This document shows positions 23,406-36,619 of a DNA stretch of 64,000 nt, piece by piece (positions within the stretch are counted from its first letter, which is position 1; the number at the start of each line of letters is the position of its first letter). The position numbers and the translations under genes are program-made. The notes beneath the pieces were generated by a model. The model was not told the DNA's origin. It ran no database searches and was given only the letters and a program-made list of their open reading frames with translations. This DNA is from Diospyros lotus. Taxonomy: Eukaryota > Streptophyta > Magnoliopsida > Ericales > Ebenaceae. Where the stretch lies: NCBI RefSeq assembly GCF_014633365.1, contig NC_068351.1:11104907-11168906 (forward strand), written 5' to 3'.

Positions 23406-26094
23406 ACTTTCTTTTATGTCGATATTTGTACTCATACCATATTATATTTAGTCTATTATTGGATAAGGTATATTCTACTCCATCAATATAATTTATTAAT
23501 TTTTTTCTTCAAATATTTAATTAAAATTTGACAAAAATGATCATTCTTAATAAGAAATTGAAGATAGTCAAGATGGGTCCAAATTGAACTTGTTAATTTC
23601 AAGGTATAATTATTATTTTGATAATAACAAAAATAAAATATAAACTCGACACTAAATACTTTAATAATAACAAAAATTGTAATTTATTTTTACATAAAAT
23701 ATAAAAGTTTTTGTTTTAGTATTTTTATCAAAAGTTTAAAACATTTTTGAATCAACCTAAGGAGTTCAATTGACCAACCATAGCTAGAATGTTAGGTCCA
23801 AGCTTGGTGGACCCAAGATATTACTTTGGTTGATTTAAGTTAAATAGAATGATAGGTTCCCGTATTGTACAAATTTGATCAAGTACTATGTTTAGTCAAT
23901 CGAAGAACACTAGAAAAGTTTAAGTTATTTCGAACACCAAATTTAGTTAATCTACGTTAAGGGTTGAGTCAATTGAAGTGCATCGATCGAGACACTTCAA
24001 TTGTCTCCTGGATCTTATATTTTTATTTTGTGTCAAATAATTAATTCTTGTTAGTGAAACATATAAGATATATCTTATATTAAATTATACCCTCATAATA
24101 TATATATACTTGATCTTGATGAAATTAAGTCAAAAGCATCTTTTTCCTTTTTCGCTAGGCATATAATAAGGCATTCAATGAAAAAGTAACATAGCACTGA
24201 TCTTCAAATTGTATCCATTGTCTTCTCCCTTACTATTTGATCATATTATTCTCCTATCTTTAAACCATAACTTTTCTAATGATTTTATAGAGAGAAAATT
24301 GAATCATGCGATCACATATTATATTTTCGTTGTTTTTACAACTTAATTTACTTATAAATTAATACTCTACCTCTTGATCTCCATTAAATAAATGAGTTAA
24401 TCTTGCATGTAAAAAAAAAAAAAAAATATTAGAGAAACTAAGGCCATATTTTCTTTATTGTTTTCAGTTTTATAAAACAGTAAAAAAGTGTTTATTTTTA
24501 TCCAATATGGAGAGTACAAATGGGTAAAGAAATACCCACACACACAGATAAATGGGTAGAAGGTGTATTCTTGATCAATATGTATTAACTAATATATATA
24601 TGATGATTTGGAAAAATGCATCATCAATGCCTTTTAAGTTGTTGGAGAATGCTGGACTGATCAAAACGAATGTGACTTTTTATTAAACTTGCAAAATAAG
24701 AAGTTATGGAGGTGGTGACTCTCTTTAACACTCAAATCAAAATAGGTGAGACAGTCATGGGATAAAGTATATGATGCTATAAATGTAAAAGAAGAAGAGA
24801 TGCTATTAATGTTTATAAGCTTAGCTTGGGTTCTCTCCAAATGGGTTGGATTGACGCCTTAACTTGGGCCTTTTCTCCCATTAGGTTGGGTCTATGCTTT
24901 AATTTTGAGTCCTCTACAATGGGTTGATTTCGGCTCTTACTATTTCGATAACGTTATCAAATGAATATATTTATATTTTATTATGTTAGTGTATTATAAA
25001 TATAAAGGTAACCCACTTAACCAAAAGAAACAAAAAAGTGATAATGCTCATGCCATGCATGGGAATTTTTAATTGATTTTTTTACTATTTAATTTTATAA
25101 AATTATATAAATTTTAATTAATATATATTTTCAAAATTAATTAATTATCTATGCACTAATCAACAAAATATTTTGAAAATTTTACCTAGTTATACATATA
25201 ATTTATTAACAAAATCATAAAAAATATTAATATTAAGGAAAGATTCTAAATTAAGATTTTTAAAAATGAGAAAATTTAGAAAAATTAACAAAGAGAAATT
25301 ATTTCTGTTTACCATCCTGGGATGAAAAATTCAAATTTTAATTTTTTACTTTTTTAAAACAAACAAAGCATACAAATATGACAACTAATTATAAATGAAA
25401 AATGCATTTTTTTTAAATATGATAAAAATAAATTATAATTTATCAAAAAAATCAAAAGATAACATGACCCAGTTTTAAATTCAAAAGCAAAAAAAAAAAA
25501 AAAAAAATTTGAGAACATGACTCAAAAATTATTTTATTTTTCTGTTCTTGTCTTGAAAAGTCCAATATATTTTTTTGCATAATTTTGAAATATGGATATG
25601 CTTTCTTATTTCAAAATTTGTAGGAATATAGATGCCAAATAAACATTCTTTTCAATATATAAAATAACATTTTTAATCAATAATATACAATAAATAATTG
25701 AATAATACAATAAAAAATGTTTATAATACCCATATATAAAAAACTCTTTGGTCAAAAAAATACGAAGATGGGATGATTTTAATTTCAAATTAAGTTCTTG
25801 TTTGTATTTTATGTTTATTATAATATGTAATAATAATAATAATAATTGTATAATAAAATTAAAAAATAGATATAGAGAAAATAGATTGAACATGGGATAA
25901 TTCTAATTTTAAGTTAATTGTAATATATAATAATACTAAAAAATTGTATAGTGAAATAGAAAAAAAGTTAGATATATATACAATTTGAATATGGGATAAT
26001 TTCAATTTTAAATTAATTTCTTGTTTGTGTTTTAAATTTATTCTAATATATAATAATTGTATAATAAAATAGTATAAAAGTTAGTGTTGATCTT
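23406..26094. other. Gene-free AT-rich intergenic DNA with decayed repeats
   Basis: No gene is supported. About 23600-24010 resembles a decayed Copia LTR (GATAATAACAAAAAT start, GTCAATTGAAG and CATCGATCGAG words). At 25770-26060 three imperfect units of about 110 bp share GGGATAATTTCAATTTTAA and TAATATATAATAAT. Confidence 0.5.
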
Positions 26095-27626
26095 GAATAG
26101 TTTAATTTTGATAATAACAAAAGTAGTTTACAACACAAAAAATAAAATACACAATGCTAAGTTATGTCTTAAACAATTTTAAAAAATTCAAAGAACTAAA
26201 TTGTGATATTCGAATGTTGATGATAATTCAAACATCTAAAGAAGAGCAACCGGACGTCTAAATCAATTCTAAAAATATTATCTTATTTGAATTGTCGTAC
26301 AAAATGTCTGAAACTCATACTCATATGTCCAAATTTTATTCAAAATACAACTAATCTCAAAATCTTTATTCAAACATCTAAATAAGAAGATACAAGAGTT
26401 CAAAACACTTCCAATATGTGTCTCTAAGTAAAGACTTTATACAAACGATTGAGATTCATGTTACAAAAGTCTAAAACATTTCCAAAATGCATCCTAATTC
26501 CTAAGGTTTCGTGCAGAAAATCAATGGGTATAAATGTCTAAAGATTAACTAGTAAGTATTTTTTGTTTCTAAAGTTTGTTTAGATTTTTATACCAAATTT
26601 GTTAAAACCTTTGAAACATCTTATAGACATCTGAAAAGGTACCCTTAGATGTTTAAATATTGTCACGAGAATTACAAATTCATTCAAGAACAACCATTTT
26701 ATAGATATTTGAACCAAATATCTACATCTAATCTTTAAATATTTTTTCATTCTTACTTATTATTTTGTCTTATATCTTAAAGTTTCAAAAAGTAAAAAGC
26801 TTGTAAGCATTTCCTAGTTTTGTTATTTTAGATTTTGTGTCATTTTTGCTAATTTATGTAACAATTATTATCTTAATCTATGTTGACTTGAGAGTTTTTA
26901 TTTTCTAAAGATAATATTACATTTAAATATTATTTTTACAGGATTTATCTTAACTTTATTCATTACATCTGATGGCTTATAATATAAAGGAGTACTTACT
27001 AAAGATGTCCAACCACCATCACTTTTGTCTCTACTAACTAGTTGAAGAAATTGTATAGAAGAAACCTTCATTTTTGTTCAAACCAAAACATAGAAAATTT
27101 GAGAATAGAAGTGAACTATTGTGTTGAAGCAAAGAGGAGTGTTGAAGGTTGAATATTTATGGTTGAGTTCATTTAGCATCATTATTGTCAAATTAATGCT
27201 TTGTAAGTTTTCTATTAAGATTTTTGTGAGATTTAAATTATTTGCATCAAGAGGTTGTTTTCTTTGTAAGATTGTAATTAATATTTATTAGCTTTTGTAT
27301 AAAGATTAGGGTTATAATGGAAGTTACTAGTTTATGAACAAAGGTTAGAGATTGTTTTTCATTTAAACATTTTAAGAGGCATCTTCAGATAATCGTCCTT
27401 GCGCGGCTCCTGATATTCGTACCCTCAATTACGTCATATCTTGAAGAGAGAGAAAGAAGACCCTTATAACCGAATTTCTATAAAACTTGTATTTTTATGA
27501 TATTATTTATTACTTGCATATCTTGAAAAAAAAATATCATATCTCAAATTATCACCAACTGACTTTTACTAAGGACATTCAATTTTTCATAAATCCAATT
27601 CACACTACTCTTGAAACATTTTTGGG
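26095..27626 (+). repeat. Degenerate Copia-type LTR, possible solo LTR
   Basis: It starts TGTTGATCTTGAATAG with the phrase TTTTGATAATAACAAAAG, typical of the start of SIRE/Maximus-like LTRs, and ends near CACTACTCTTGAAACA after AAATCCAATTCACA. The interior is AT-rich with repeated ACATCTAAA/ATGTCTAAA words. No 5-bp target duplication is seen, so ends and identity are uncertain. Confidence 0.35.
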
Positions 27627-29560
27627 CATCCATTAGATATAGAAAGAATAATAAAAAAAAAAATCCCTTTTATCCATGATTGTGGATGAGTGGGGATTAT
27701 TTAAATTGTGAGTAAGGGGGGTTGTTTAAATTAAAAAAAAATGTTATTTTTTATTTTTATTAAAATTAAAAAATTATCCATGTTAAAAACTATCATTTTT
27801 TATTCATTTACTAGTCTTAAAACAACATTGGTTAGTTTTGAATTTCAAAATTAATTTTGTATTTTATTTTTATGTTTATGTTTATTTTAACATATTTAAA
27901 AATAAAATAAAAATTGTCAAATTATTTTTTATTTGTATTTAAAATTTATTCTAATATCTAATAACAATAAATAATTTTATAATACAATAGAAAAAAAAAA
28001 ATCTCACTGGTGGAGACATTAAAATGAGCCTTTTTGAACATTTAAAAACTATTTTGAAATATATCAAAAGGATTATTTTGGACATATTTAAGATACAAAA
28101 GGCCCACCGGTCTATTATAAAAACTAAAGAGGACTTCACTACATCACAAATAGTATTTACTTCTATCATATATATGGTGATAATGGTTACCTAATTGAAT
28201 TAATGAATCTATATGGAATTCTAATTTCATTCAACCAAACATATATTCAATTATTTTTTTTTATCTTCCCTATTTTTCAAAAGTTATAAAATATCCTTAG
28301 ATAAAAAAATAAAACAATATTTTATTAACTCACAAATAAAGGAAAAATTTTTTTTTTTAACACCCAAAATAATATTTTACTAACATCCAAAAAATAAAAA
28401 TAATATTTGGTTATTTTCAGACTAAGGGTACTTTTGTCACAAAGGTTTTATTTTTATTTTTATTTTTATTCTATTCGATATAAATTTTAACATACCAAAC
28501 ATAGCAATAGAATTCTAATTGATGATTCAATTACTGACTGTAACAAATATAACAATAGAGCCAATGATTCCATTCCTATTCTCATCCCCATTCCCTTTAT
28601 TGCTATTATAGCAAATAAAGCAGGCAGACCCAATACAGTTTTTTTATCTTTTTTCAAAGACCCCACTCCATCAATTAAGTTATTATTGAGGATATATTTT
28701 CATAGTAGTAGTAATTGAGGGGGCTCACTTATCCAAAAATAAGAGTCAAGAGGAGAGCTTTCATTCAATTCTTACAATTTTACTTTCAATATTTTATAAA
28801 TTTTAAATTTAACATAAAAATAACCCCATTTGAATTTTGAAGAGTCTTTATGAAAAAAGTAAATTTAGAACAACGTACCCCCCCCCCCCCCCCCCCTGAA
28901 TACTGAAAATAAATTACATCAAATAAAACACAAATTATTATTATTATTATTATATGCTTTAAAGGGAGCAGAAGCTCCTGTTGTTGCTTGCTTGGTGGTG
29001 GCCGAAAGCATGACGCTGACACTATATTCTAAAATTGGACCAAGTCACAAAATCAACTATTTTCAAGTTGCCACGACAATTAAGCCGTTTTTCACGATCT
29101 GACGGCCTACCCTTAACTAAACATCAATTCGAATTTTGAATCCAATACTATTATGGTCTTCTTCTTGTTTTGTTTCACACTAGTAGATAATTATAATGCA
29201 TGCTATCCCTTCAATATTATGCATATGTTTTTTGCAAAAAAAAATTACGAAAAAAGTATCCGTACATACGCACGAATAGCCAACAGCCAACAGCCAATAG
29301 CCAATAGGATTAGGATTCAAAGCAGTTCAATAAACTTCTTCTTAAAAGCTGCTTGCGGTTGCGGGGGGATTTAGAACTCTACTCATTTTTATTTATTTAG
29401 TTTAATAAATATATTTTGATTTAATTTTTATATCTTGTGACTCAGAGCATTTAATTTGTTTTAAGTGCTAAATTTTAGGTTTTAATTTATTTATTTAAAA
29501 TTTTAAATAAGTCTGAGTCTTTAAAATTTTAACTTTTCAACAAATCATGAAGTCGTATTA
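27627..29560. other. Gene-free AT-rich DNA; C19 tract at 28878-28896
   Basis: No gene seen. It holds a C19 homopolymer, (TTA)n at about 28937-28953, and a pair of GAATTCTAATT words near 28216 and 28511 that may bound an old MITE. Confidence 0.5.
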
Positions 29561-30024
29561 ATTTTTCATGTTATTAGAGAGAAAACATATATATATATAT
29601 ATTCACGTGGGTTTTCAACTCTGGGCTTGTACCCAGAGTTCAGAGCGGGCCTACCCTTCAGATGGGTCGCCGTTTCGGGTTTTCTCAGTCTTGGACCCTT
29701 TAGTTCAGGTTTCTATCTACACTAGATTGCAATTTCCTACCCGGAGGGCCACGGCAGTTTCGTCATTGCATAGAAAAGTATCGTTGCAAATTTAAAAAAA
29801 AAAAAAAAAAAAGAAGTAAGCATTGTAACCTAACCAAGGGTATTTTAGTAAAAGCGAAGCTCAACAGGGAGCCGTCGTCAACACTGGGTTACGTGGTCGC
29901 GATCGGTAGCCTTATAACCAAGCCGAGCCGAACGTACACAGAGAGACGATAAACGAAGCCCTAAATATGGAGGAAATGCATATAACAACTTAAAAACTTA
30001 AAACTCGATACCCCCCCCCTTTTC
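29561..30024 (+). promoter_or_regulatory. Promoter and 5' UTR region of the bromodomain gene
   Basis: Composition rises from AT-rich to about 50 percent GC before the gene. An A-run lies at about 29792-29811, a C9 tract at 30011-30019, and the ATG at 30025 follows only five bases after it. No TATA box is convincing. Confidence 0.4.
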
Positions 30025-33000
30025 ATGGCCAAAACGGACGAAACGACAGTGGTGAATAGAGAACCGGAGACGCCTTGGGGGACGTGGGAGGAGCTCCTCC
30101 TCGCCTGCGCCGTCCACCGCTACGGTACCAACAGTTGGGACTCCGTCGCCGGCGAGGTTCAGCGGCGGAGCTCCGCCTCCGCTGTCCTCAGCCCCGACCA
30201 CTGTAAAAAGAAATATCAGGATCTTAAGCGCCGATTCTCCCACCAGAACGGCACCGTATCACCGCGTGACGGTGATGACAACAAGGCCGACGCCGTCCCC
30301 TGGCTCGACGAGTTGAGAAAGCTCCGAGTCGCCGAGCTCAGACGCGAACTTGAGCGCTGCGATCTCTCCATCGTGTAAAGCCTCCAATCGCCGGCCCTAC
30401 ATACATCTGTAAAATCTATATGTGCCTATCTCGATGTCTATATGTATATGAACGTTTCGATTTGGATGTGTTTGTTGCCAGATCTCTGCAACTGAAGGTG
30501 AAGAGATTGAACGAGGAACGAGAAGAGAGTCTGAGGAAAGGCGACAACGGCGGAGAGAAGTCAGATCTGGACAAAAATGTGCACAGAAAAAGAGATGAGG
30601 AAGAGAAAAGAGAACAACGCGGTGAGCCTGATAAATTGTCCCCGAGATCAGTTGCCGGAGATCCGGTCGCCGGCAACGAATCCAACCGAGAGAACCAGTC
30701 CGTGAGCGAGTCCAACTCGACAGATCCGAAGGGCGAGACCTATAAAACCGGAGACGATGGCAAAGAACCGGAACCTATTCGGACCGGAGAACGAAAGCCG
30801 GAAGCTCAGGACCTCGCCGGCGGTTCAACAAAACCGGTCGGCGAGAATTCGTGTAACGGTAGCTCGGATAGTATAGAGAAGATGCCGGTCCGGGAGTCAG
30901 TGAAGGCTGAACCGGACCGGGGAGCAAGGGACTCGGCCGAGTTGTGGGAATCGGTGGCCGAGTTGTGGGAATCGGTGGCCGAGTCGAAGGATGGTCATGC
31001 CGGCGATGAGGCCACGGCGAAGGAAAGTAGTGACGTGCAGAGCTCGGCGAGCAAATCGAGAAAGGAAGGAGTGTCCGATAAGCTGCGCTCCGGCTGCATC
31101 AGCGGTGATGAACCCGAAAACGATGATCAATCTCCCGCCATGAAAGTGATCTCCGTTAAATCGCAACCGTTAGTTGATATCCTTGAGATTGTCCGGTCTC
31201 ACAGGCTTGGCTCGGTTTTTGAGCGCCGGCTCGAGAGCCAGGTAAATGGATTACTAGTATTCTATTCGGTTATTTAATTGTTAAATTGCTAGCTTTTAGA
31301 AGTACAATAAAAAAAATTTAAGTATTTCTAAAATTTCCAATGGCGCAACTATAACCGCGCTTATGTAATTGATTTGTTTTTTCTTGGGTCTGGTTAAAAT
31401 AATAAATTCTTTTGATTCTCCGACTTTGCTATTACAATTTGAATACATTAAATTATCACATTTATATATATATATATTTATATATAATAATATTCTTATT
31501 CTCCGGCAGACATGATCGGATGTTGAGTATTTACGTAACTACCCCACTTAATGATATTAATATTTGAGATTTTAGTTGGGTGTTATATATTACCAAATTT
31601 GGTATAAAATAAAAATTGGTTAGCTTAGGTACTAAAATCTCTTTTGATATAATTAAATTATGCCCCACCTGAGTTGTGTTTGTGGAGGGCTAGTTGTCAA
31701 ATTGAATAGAAGGGTAAGTAGCTGCCAAATCAATAGCCTCTCACTTTGTGCAGCTGATTAGAAAGTTAATATTTATATTTCCTTTATGGTTGGACTTGTG
31801 CGGTAAGTTTATATGTTAAAACCATCGATTTTTTTTTTTTTACTTTTTTTTTTTTTGGCGGAAACCACGTGTAATTTGACCAACGAGGGCTTACGTTTTC
31901 AGGCTTAGAACTGGATATTACTTTGCTGCCCCAGCCAACTCTTTGATGTTACTACGCTTCTAGGGTTGTTCGAGTATTTTCCATTGATGGCGGCTGGGTC
32001 CCTTTGCTTGTGTGTTCCTTAGCTGGTGAATTAATTGACACATACTCTCGGACCATGTAGTTATGGCCACCGGTGATAGCCTTTTTGTTGCTGTTTTTGA
32101 CATTTCAGGGCTGTGGGAACCACACCCGCATTCTCTTGTCCGCTATTGATTTCTATACAAAGTATCTCTTATTAAGTTTACGACTTCTGGGAGATTATTT
32201 GATTTACTCAACACCATATGTAACCTTCTAAACCAGATGATAAAAAAAATGCATATGACCTAATTAATAATTAATTAATCAAATGAACTTCTGCCATTAT
32301 TATTGCTACCTAGGTCCTATTTATTCTCTTCCTATGATCCTCTTGAGTCTTGAGTATGTTTGTATTGCCAATAAGCTCTGCCTTCTCTCCTTTTCTTTCC
32401 TCTTGTTCGGCACCACTCATTGCCTCTTCTTTGCTTGCTTGATCTATCCTCATCTATTTTCTTTTCAAAACCTGCATATTTTGGGCTGTGTTTGGTGTTA
32501 GATAGCTCTCAAAGTCAAAGAAAATGAAGATTGGTGAACTTATTTGGTAAGGATAGTTTGATAAAAAAAAAATGTTTCTCAGTAATATTGTGATTAAGTA
32601 TAAACATAAAGGTAGGAGATCCAATCCCATCGACATTGTTCCATATTGTCTACACATAGGCATATCCCTAATAGAATTAGAGATAGAATAAGTGCTACAG
32701 CCAGATAAACAGAGTCATTAGTGCAACTGACCAGTTATCCGGAGTAAGAGCATTGAGAAGGGTTTTCAGTTTTAACTTTTATTTGTGTAAAAACTGTTAT
32801 CTCGCTTGAGTTATTGGATTATTCCATTGCTGTATCCTGAATGTAGTATTCAGTCCGAACCATGTTCTCAATTCTCTGTGTTCTGTTTCTCTTGATTTCA
32901 GTTCCGTGGTGTGTGTGATCTAATTATGGCATTTGGCTGCATCACAATGGTTATACCCCCTGCACTTAAAAGCCTGCCCCCCCCCCCTGATGAGCCCACC

Positions 33001-34554
33001 CAACCTGTTTTCTTGTGGTCCAGGTAGCTAGCAGGTGTTGGTTGCAGCTCCTTTGGACTTATATCAATCATTCATTCCTGTTCCAAAATGTTGGAGAGTA
33101 CAGGGGGAAGAAGGATGAAGAAAAAAAATTAAAAAAAAAAAAACTCAGGAATCAGTGTGGTCAGGGTGCTAGTTATTGCCTAACTTCTCATCTGAAGGTG
33201 TGCATTTGATATGAACAAGACTATGGTGCTGAATATTTCATCTTTCCATGTGCTAGGATGATCTTTTTATATGCATTAAGATTTCTAGTTGAGTGGATAA
33301 TGTTTGCGTAATTTATCTGGCTTCAAATGTGCACTTTGGATAGCTTTCACAGTTTAAATATTACAGGTAGGCAAGCATAAATTACAGCTAATTGTTAATT
33401 GGTTAGCAAACCATTTTGTTGTCGACAGAATTTTAGGGCATTTGATTAAAATTAAAGTCACTTGATATATTTCCTTCTGAACCTTGCAGGAAACGCCAGA
33501 GTACAAGAACTTGATTCGACAACATATGGATCTTGAAACTATCCGAATGAGGATTGAGGAAGGTTGCTACTCAGGTTGCAACAAGAAGTTCTTTCGTGAT
33601 ATGCTGCTGCTCTTCAACAATGCAATCATTTTCTTTGGCAAAAAGTCCCGAGAATCTGTTGCAGCTATTGAGCTTCGACAACTTATTTCCAAAGAGATGA
33701 TCCAGAGGACACCCAAGTTGGAATTGTCAGCTGGAGAACAAACTTCATTGCCACCTTTACCCCTTTCCTCAAAGCCAGACCCTGAACCAAGTGATTCCTT
33801 ACTACTGAAGCCAAAGATTTCCAATCCGATTATAGTTTGCCGGAAGCGCAGTTCAATTGCTAAAGCATCGGGATCATCATTGGGAGCAGCAGATAGAAAG
33901 AGGGAACAAAAAGCAGCATTGCTTGAAGAGAAACCGATTTTAGATTGGAAGCAACCTAGTAAAACCTCGAAGAACACAGAAGAAAATAGAGTCACAAAGA
34001 AAAGAACTAGAGACAGATTTGCTTCAGGTCCGGGAAGCTCAAAGAAAAATGGGGGCAAGAATCAGGCCAATCCCGAAAAGAATTCAGAAAATGTTTCCAG
34101 TCAAAACCAAGGGAAGGGCGGGTCTTCAACCGAGCGTTCAGAGGCAAAAAGTGAGAGGAACACCACCACTGTGGCAGGTGCAAAGAAAAGAAGTGCGGCT
34201 AACTTCTTGAACAGAATGAAGCGAGGCTCGTCCACAAACAACGGATCTTTGCTCGATACATTAAAGACCTCGGCTATTAGTTCCAACAATAGCAGAGGAG
34301 GAGGAGCCGGTGATCAGAAGGCTAGCAGCAATGGCAAGGGTAACGGGAAGAAAGAGCAGGCTTCTAGGAGGGCTGCCGGGGGCAGGCAAGTGAAGGAACA
34401 AGAAAGCCCGGCAAAGCGAAGTGTTGGTCGGCCGCCAAAGAGGGCTGCAGCTCCACCTCACCCGCAGCCTGGAGTTGCAGGGAAACGAGGTAGGGAAGGC
34501 GGTGATGCCGAGACTTCAGCTTCCAGACAGCCAAAGAAGAGATCAAGGAAGTGA
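30025..34554 (+). CDS. MYB/SANT-like and bromodomain protein (plant BRD group), 724 aa
   Basis: Three exons: 30025-30374, 30482-31241, 33490-34554, giving 725 codons with the stop and no frame break. It closely resembles the Arabidopsis At2g44430 group of plant-specific chromatin proteins. Residues about 17-72 form a MYB/SANT-like domain (PWGTWEELLLACAVHRYG, CKKKYQDLKRRF). About 92-150 is an acidic-basic coiled coil (WLDELRKLRVAELRRELER, LQLKVKRLNEEREESL) spanning the first splice junction. A long charged Glu/Ser/Lys linker follows, then the bromodomain at about 337-440 (SQPLVDILEIVRSH, YKNLIRQHMDLETIRMRIEEG, FFRDMLLLFNNAIIFFG) and a Lys/Arg-rich disordered tail with nuclear-localisation-like PKKRSRK at the end. 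The role, inferred from the family, is nuclear, chromatin-associated transcriptional regulation. Odd points: a tandem 21-bp repeat (AELWESV twice) in the linker, and an unusual residue at the acetyl-lysine contact. Intron 2 is 2.25 kb and non-coding. Confidence 0.92.
31242..33489. other. Intron 2 of the bromodomain gene
   Basis: Bounded by CAG/GTAAAT and TTGCAG/GAA. It contains an (AT)n tract near 31463, a T-rich block at about 31830-31855 and a C-run near 32979. No recognisable element or gene inside. Confidence 0.8.
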
Positions 34555-35082
34555 AGGTGGTGGGCTGTATTTGTACATTACACTGTATGGGGCGAATTGT
34601 CTTTTGTACTGATAGGTTTTTTATTTTTGTTTTCTATCCCCCTTTTTATACTTTGAAGTTTGAGATGTATCTTGCTAATTTAATTGTAGCTGCAGCCTCT
34701 TGTCTTTCTCTGAAGTCCAAAGCCAAAGGAGAAATTGCAAACATAACATGCTCATGGCAAAAAGTAAAAAGTCTCTGTATCTGAATTAGTTTAGTTGTAG
34801 GGGTTTTATGTTTCTTTTCATTGATTTGATTATCTGAATTTCAATAACTTTACTGTTTTTTTAGTACTTATTTTGGTTTTGTTTCACTAATTTAATAATA
34901 AAGAAAGAAAATGGGGTGTAGCCATTTGGTAGGCCTTTCATTTTTAGTTTTCAGTTATAAGACCAAAGAAAAATATGTTTTGATAAAATGCTCAAACACC
35001 TTTTAGATTTTCATTTTTCATAAAAGCTAAAATCCCTAAATCAAAAACAAAAATAGCTTTGAAAAAGCAACTGTAACCGGAA
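34555..35082. other. 3' UTR and downstream flank of the bromodomain gene
   Basis: T-rich 3' UTR-like sequence with no gene. Confidence 0.5.
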
Positions 35083-35985
35083 GGTGTGTTTAATAGTATG
35101 AAAAGTCCATGAAAAATGTCTCATCTAAAGAATTGAATTTCATCTTTGTTGTTTGATACATTACTTTTTCCGTGGAATTTAATTCCATAGTACAACTATT
35201 AAAACATATTTTGACATCTTTTTCATGAAAAATTTCATCTAGGGGAGGTGTTTTTTATTTTCCATGCAAGTTAAAAAATATTTTATTTTCTAACTAAATG
35301 TTATAAATTTTGATTGCATTACCTAGAATTTAATTTTAGGTAATATTGTCTAGAAAACAAAAACCACCCCATCCCCTTAGAAAATGAATTCCATGAAAAG
35401 AAACTTTAAATGCTTGTACCATACATATTTTTTCATAGAAAAATTAAAGGTGTGTTTGATTGCATTATCTAGAATTTAATTCTAGATAATATTGTCTAGA
35501 AAACAAAAATCACCCCCACCCAAGAAAATGAATTCCATGGAAAGAAGTTTTAAATAATTGTACCATATATATTTTTTCACAAAAAAGTTAAGAGTTTGAT
35601 TGTTTTTTATAGAAAATATGTAATAATTACATATTTTCCATGGTAAATACGTACAATCAAACACACTCTAAGAGTGTTTGATTGTTTTCCATAGAAAATG
35701 TATAATAATTACATATTTTTCATGATAAATGTGTGTAATCAAACACTCTAAAGGTGTGTTTGATTGCATTACCTAGAATTTAATTCTACGTAATATTGCC
35801 TAGAAAACAAAAACTATCTCACCCCCTTGGTAAATGAATTCTATGAAAAAAAAATTTAAATGGTTATACCATGCATATTTTTCTATGAAAGAATTAAGAG
35901 TGTTTGATTATTTTCTATATAAAATATGTAATAATTACATATTTTTCAAGAAAAATGTGTACAATCAAATACACTCTAAGTGTTA
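35083..35985. repeat. Cluster of MITE-like palindromic repeats
   Basis: The first unit (35083-35295) matches the repeat at 2589-2802. Then come three copies of a second family, each with GTGTTTGATTGCATTA-like entry, a perfect or near-perfect palindrome around CTAGAATTTAATTCTAG (35319-35345, 35464-35490, 35766-35792), a run of CACCCC, and an exit reading AATCAAACACACTCTAA (inverse of the entry). A short hairpin copy lies at about 35670-35752. The copies differ in sequence, so they are not a recent tandem array. Confidence 0.65.
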
Positions 35986-36619
35986 ATAGTTACTCATAAA
36001 TTTGGTGTTTTAGGTAGAAGTCGTGTTTTTATGCTTTAGATTTTTGAATATGAATGATGGGGGCTACGTTGTTTGTTTTGATACTATCTACCAAGAGAAC
36101 AATATTTACATAATACTGGGGGTGGTTTAAATGAAAGCTAACTTTGAAGAGATGAGACTTGGAAATTGTAATTGTAATTTTTATTTTTCTGTAAATTTTA
36201 ATGTAATGGTAAAGTTATTTTTAAACTTATTCTAATTTATAGGTTATGAGTTTAATTAAAGAAATAATATTTTTATTGTTGCATGTTTTAGTTTTTTGTA
36301 AAATCTATAAAAGATATTTTAGAAATTATTTTATTGAACTTTTAAATATCAAAATTATATATATATATATATATATGATAATGCTAACACTAAGAGCAAT
36401 GTTTAAGATACAATAAATGTACATGATTTAAGAAATAAGGTGTCATTGTTGCAATAAATGCACACGATCTAATAAATACGATATATTTATTATTAATTAA
36501 TAAAATTATTTAAAAACTAAAAATAATATGTAATAAATGCATATTATCTAAAAAATAAGGGGCAACAATCCCACCCCAAAATTAGACTTGGGCCAACATA
36601 GCTTTATCCATAATGTGAT
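35986..36619. other. AT-rich spacer with (AT)n at 36357-36378
   Basis: No gene seen. A pair of similar phrases (AATAAATGCACA / AATAAATGTACA, near 36410-36470) may be remnants of a small duplication. Confidence 0.5.
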
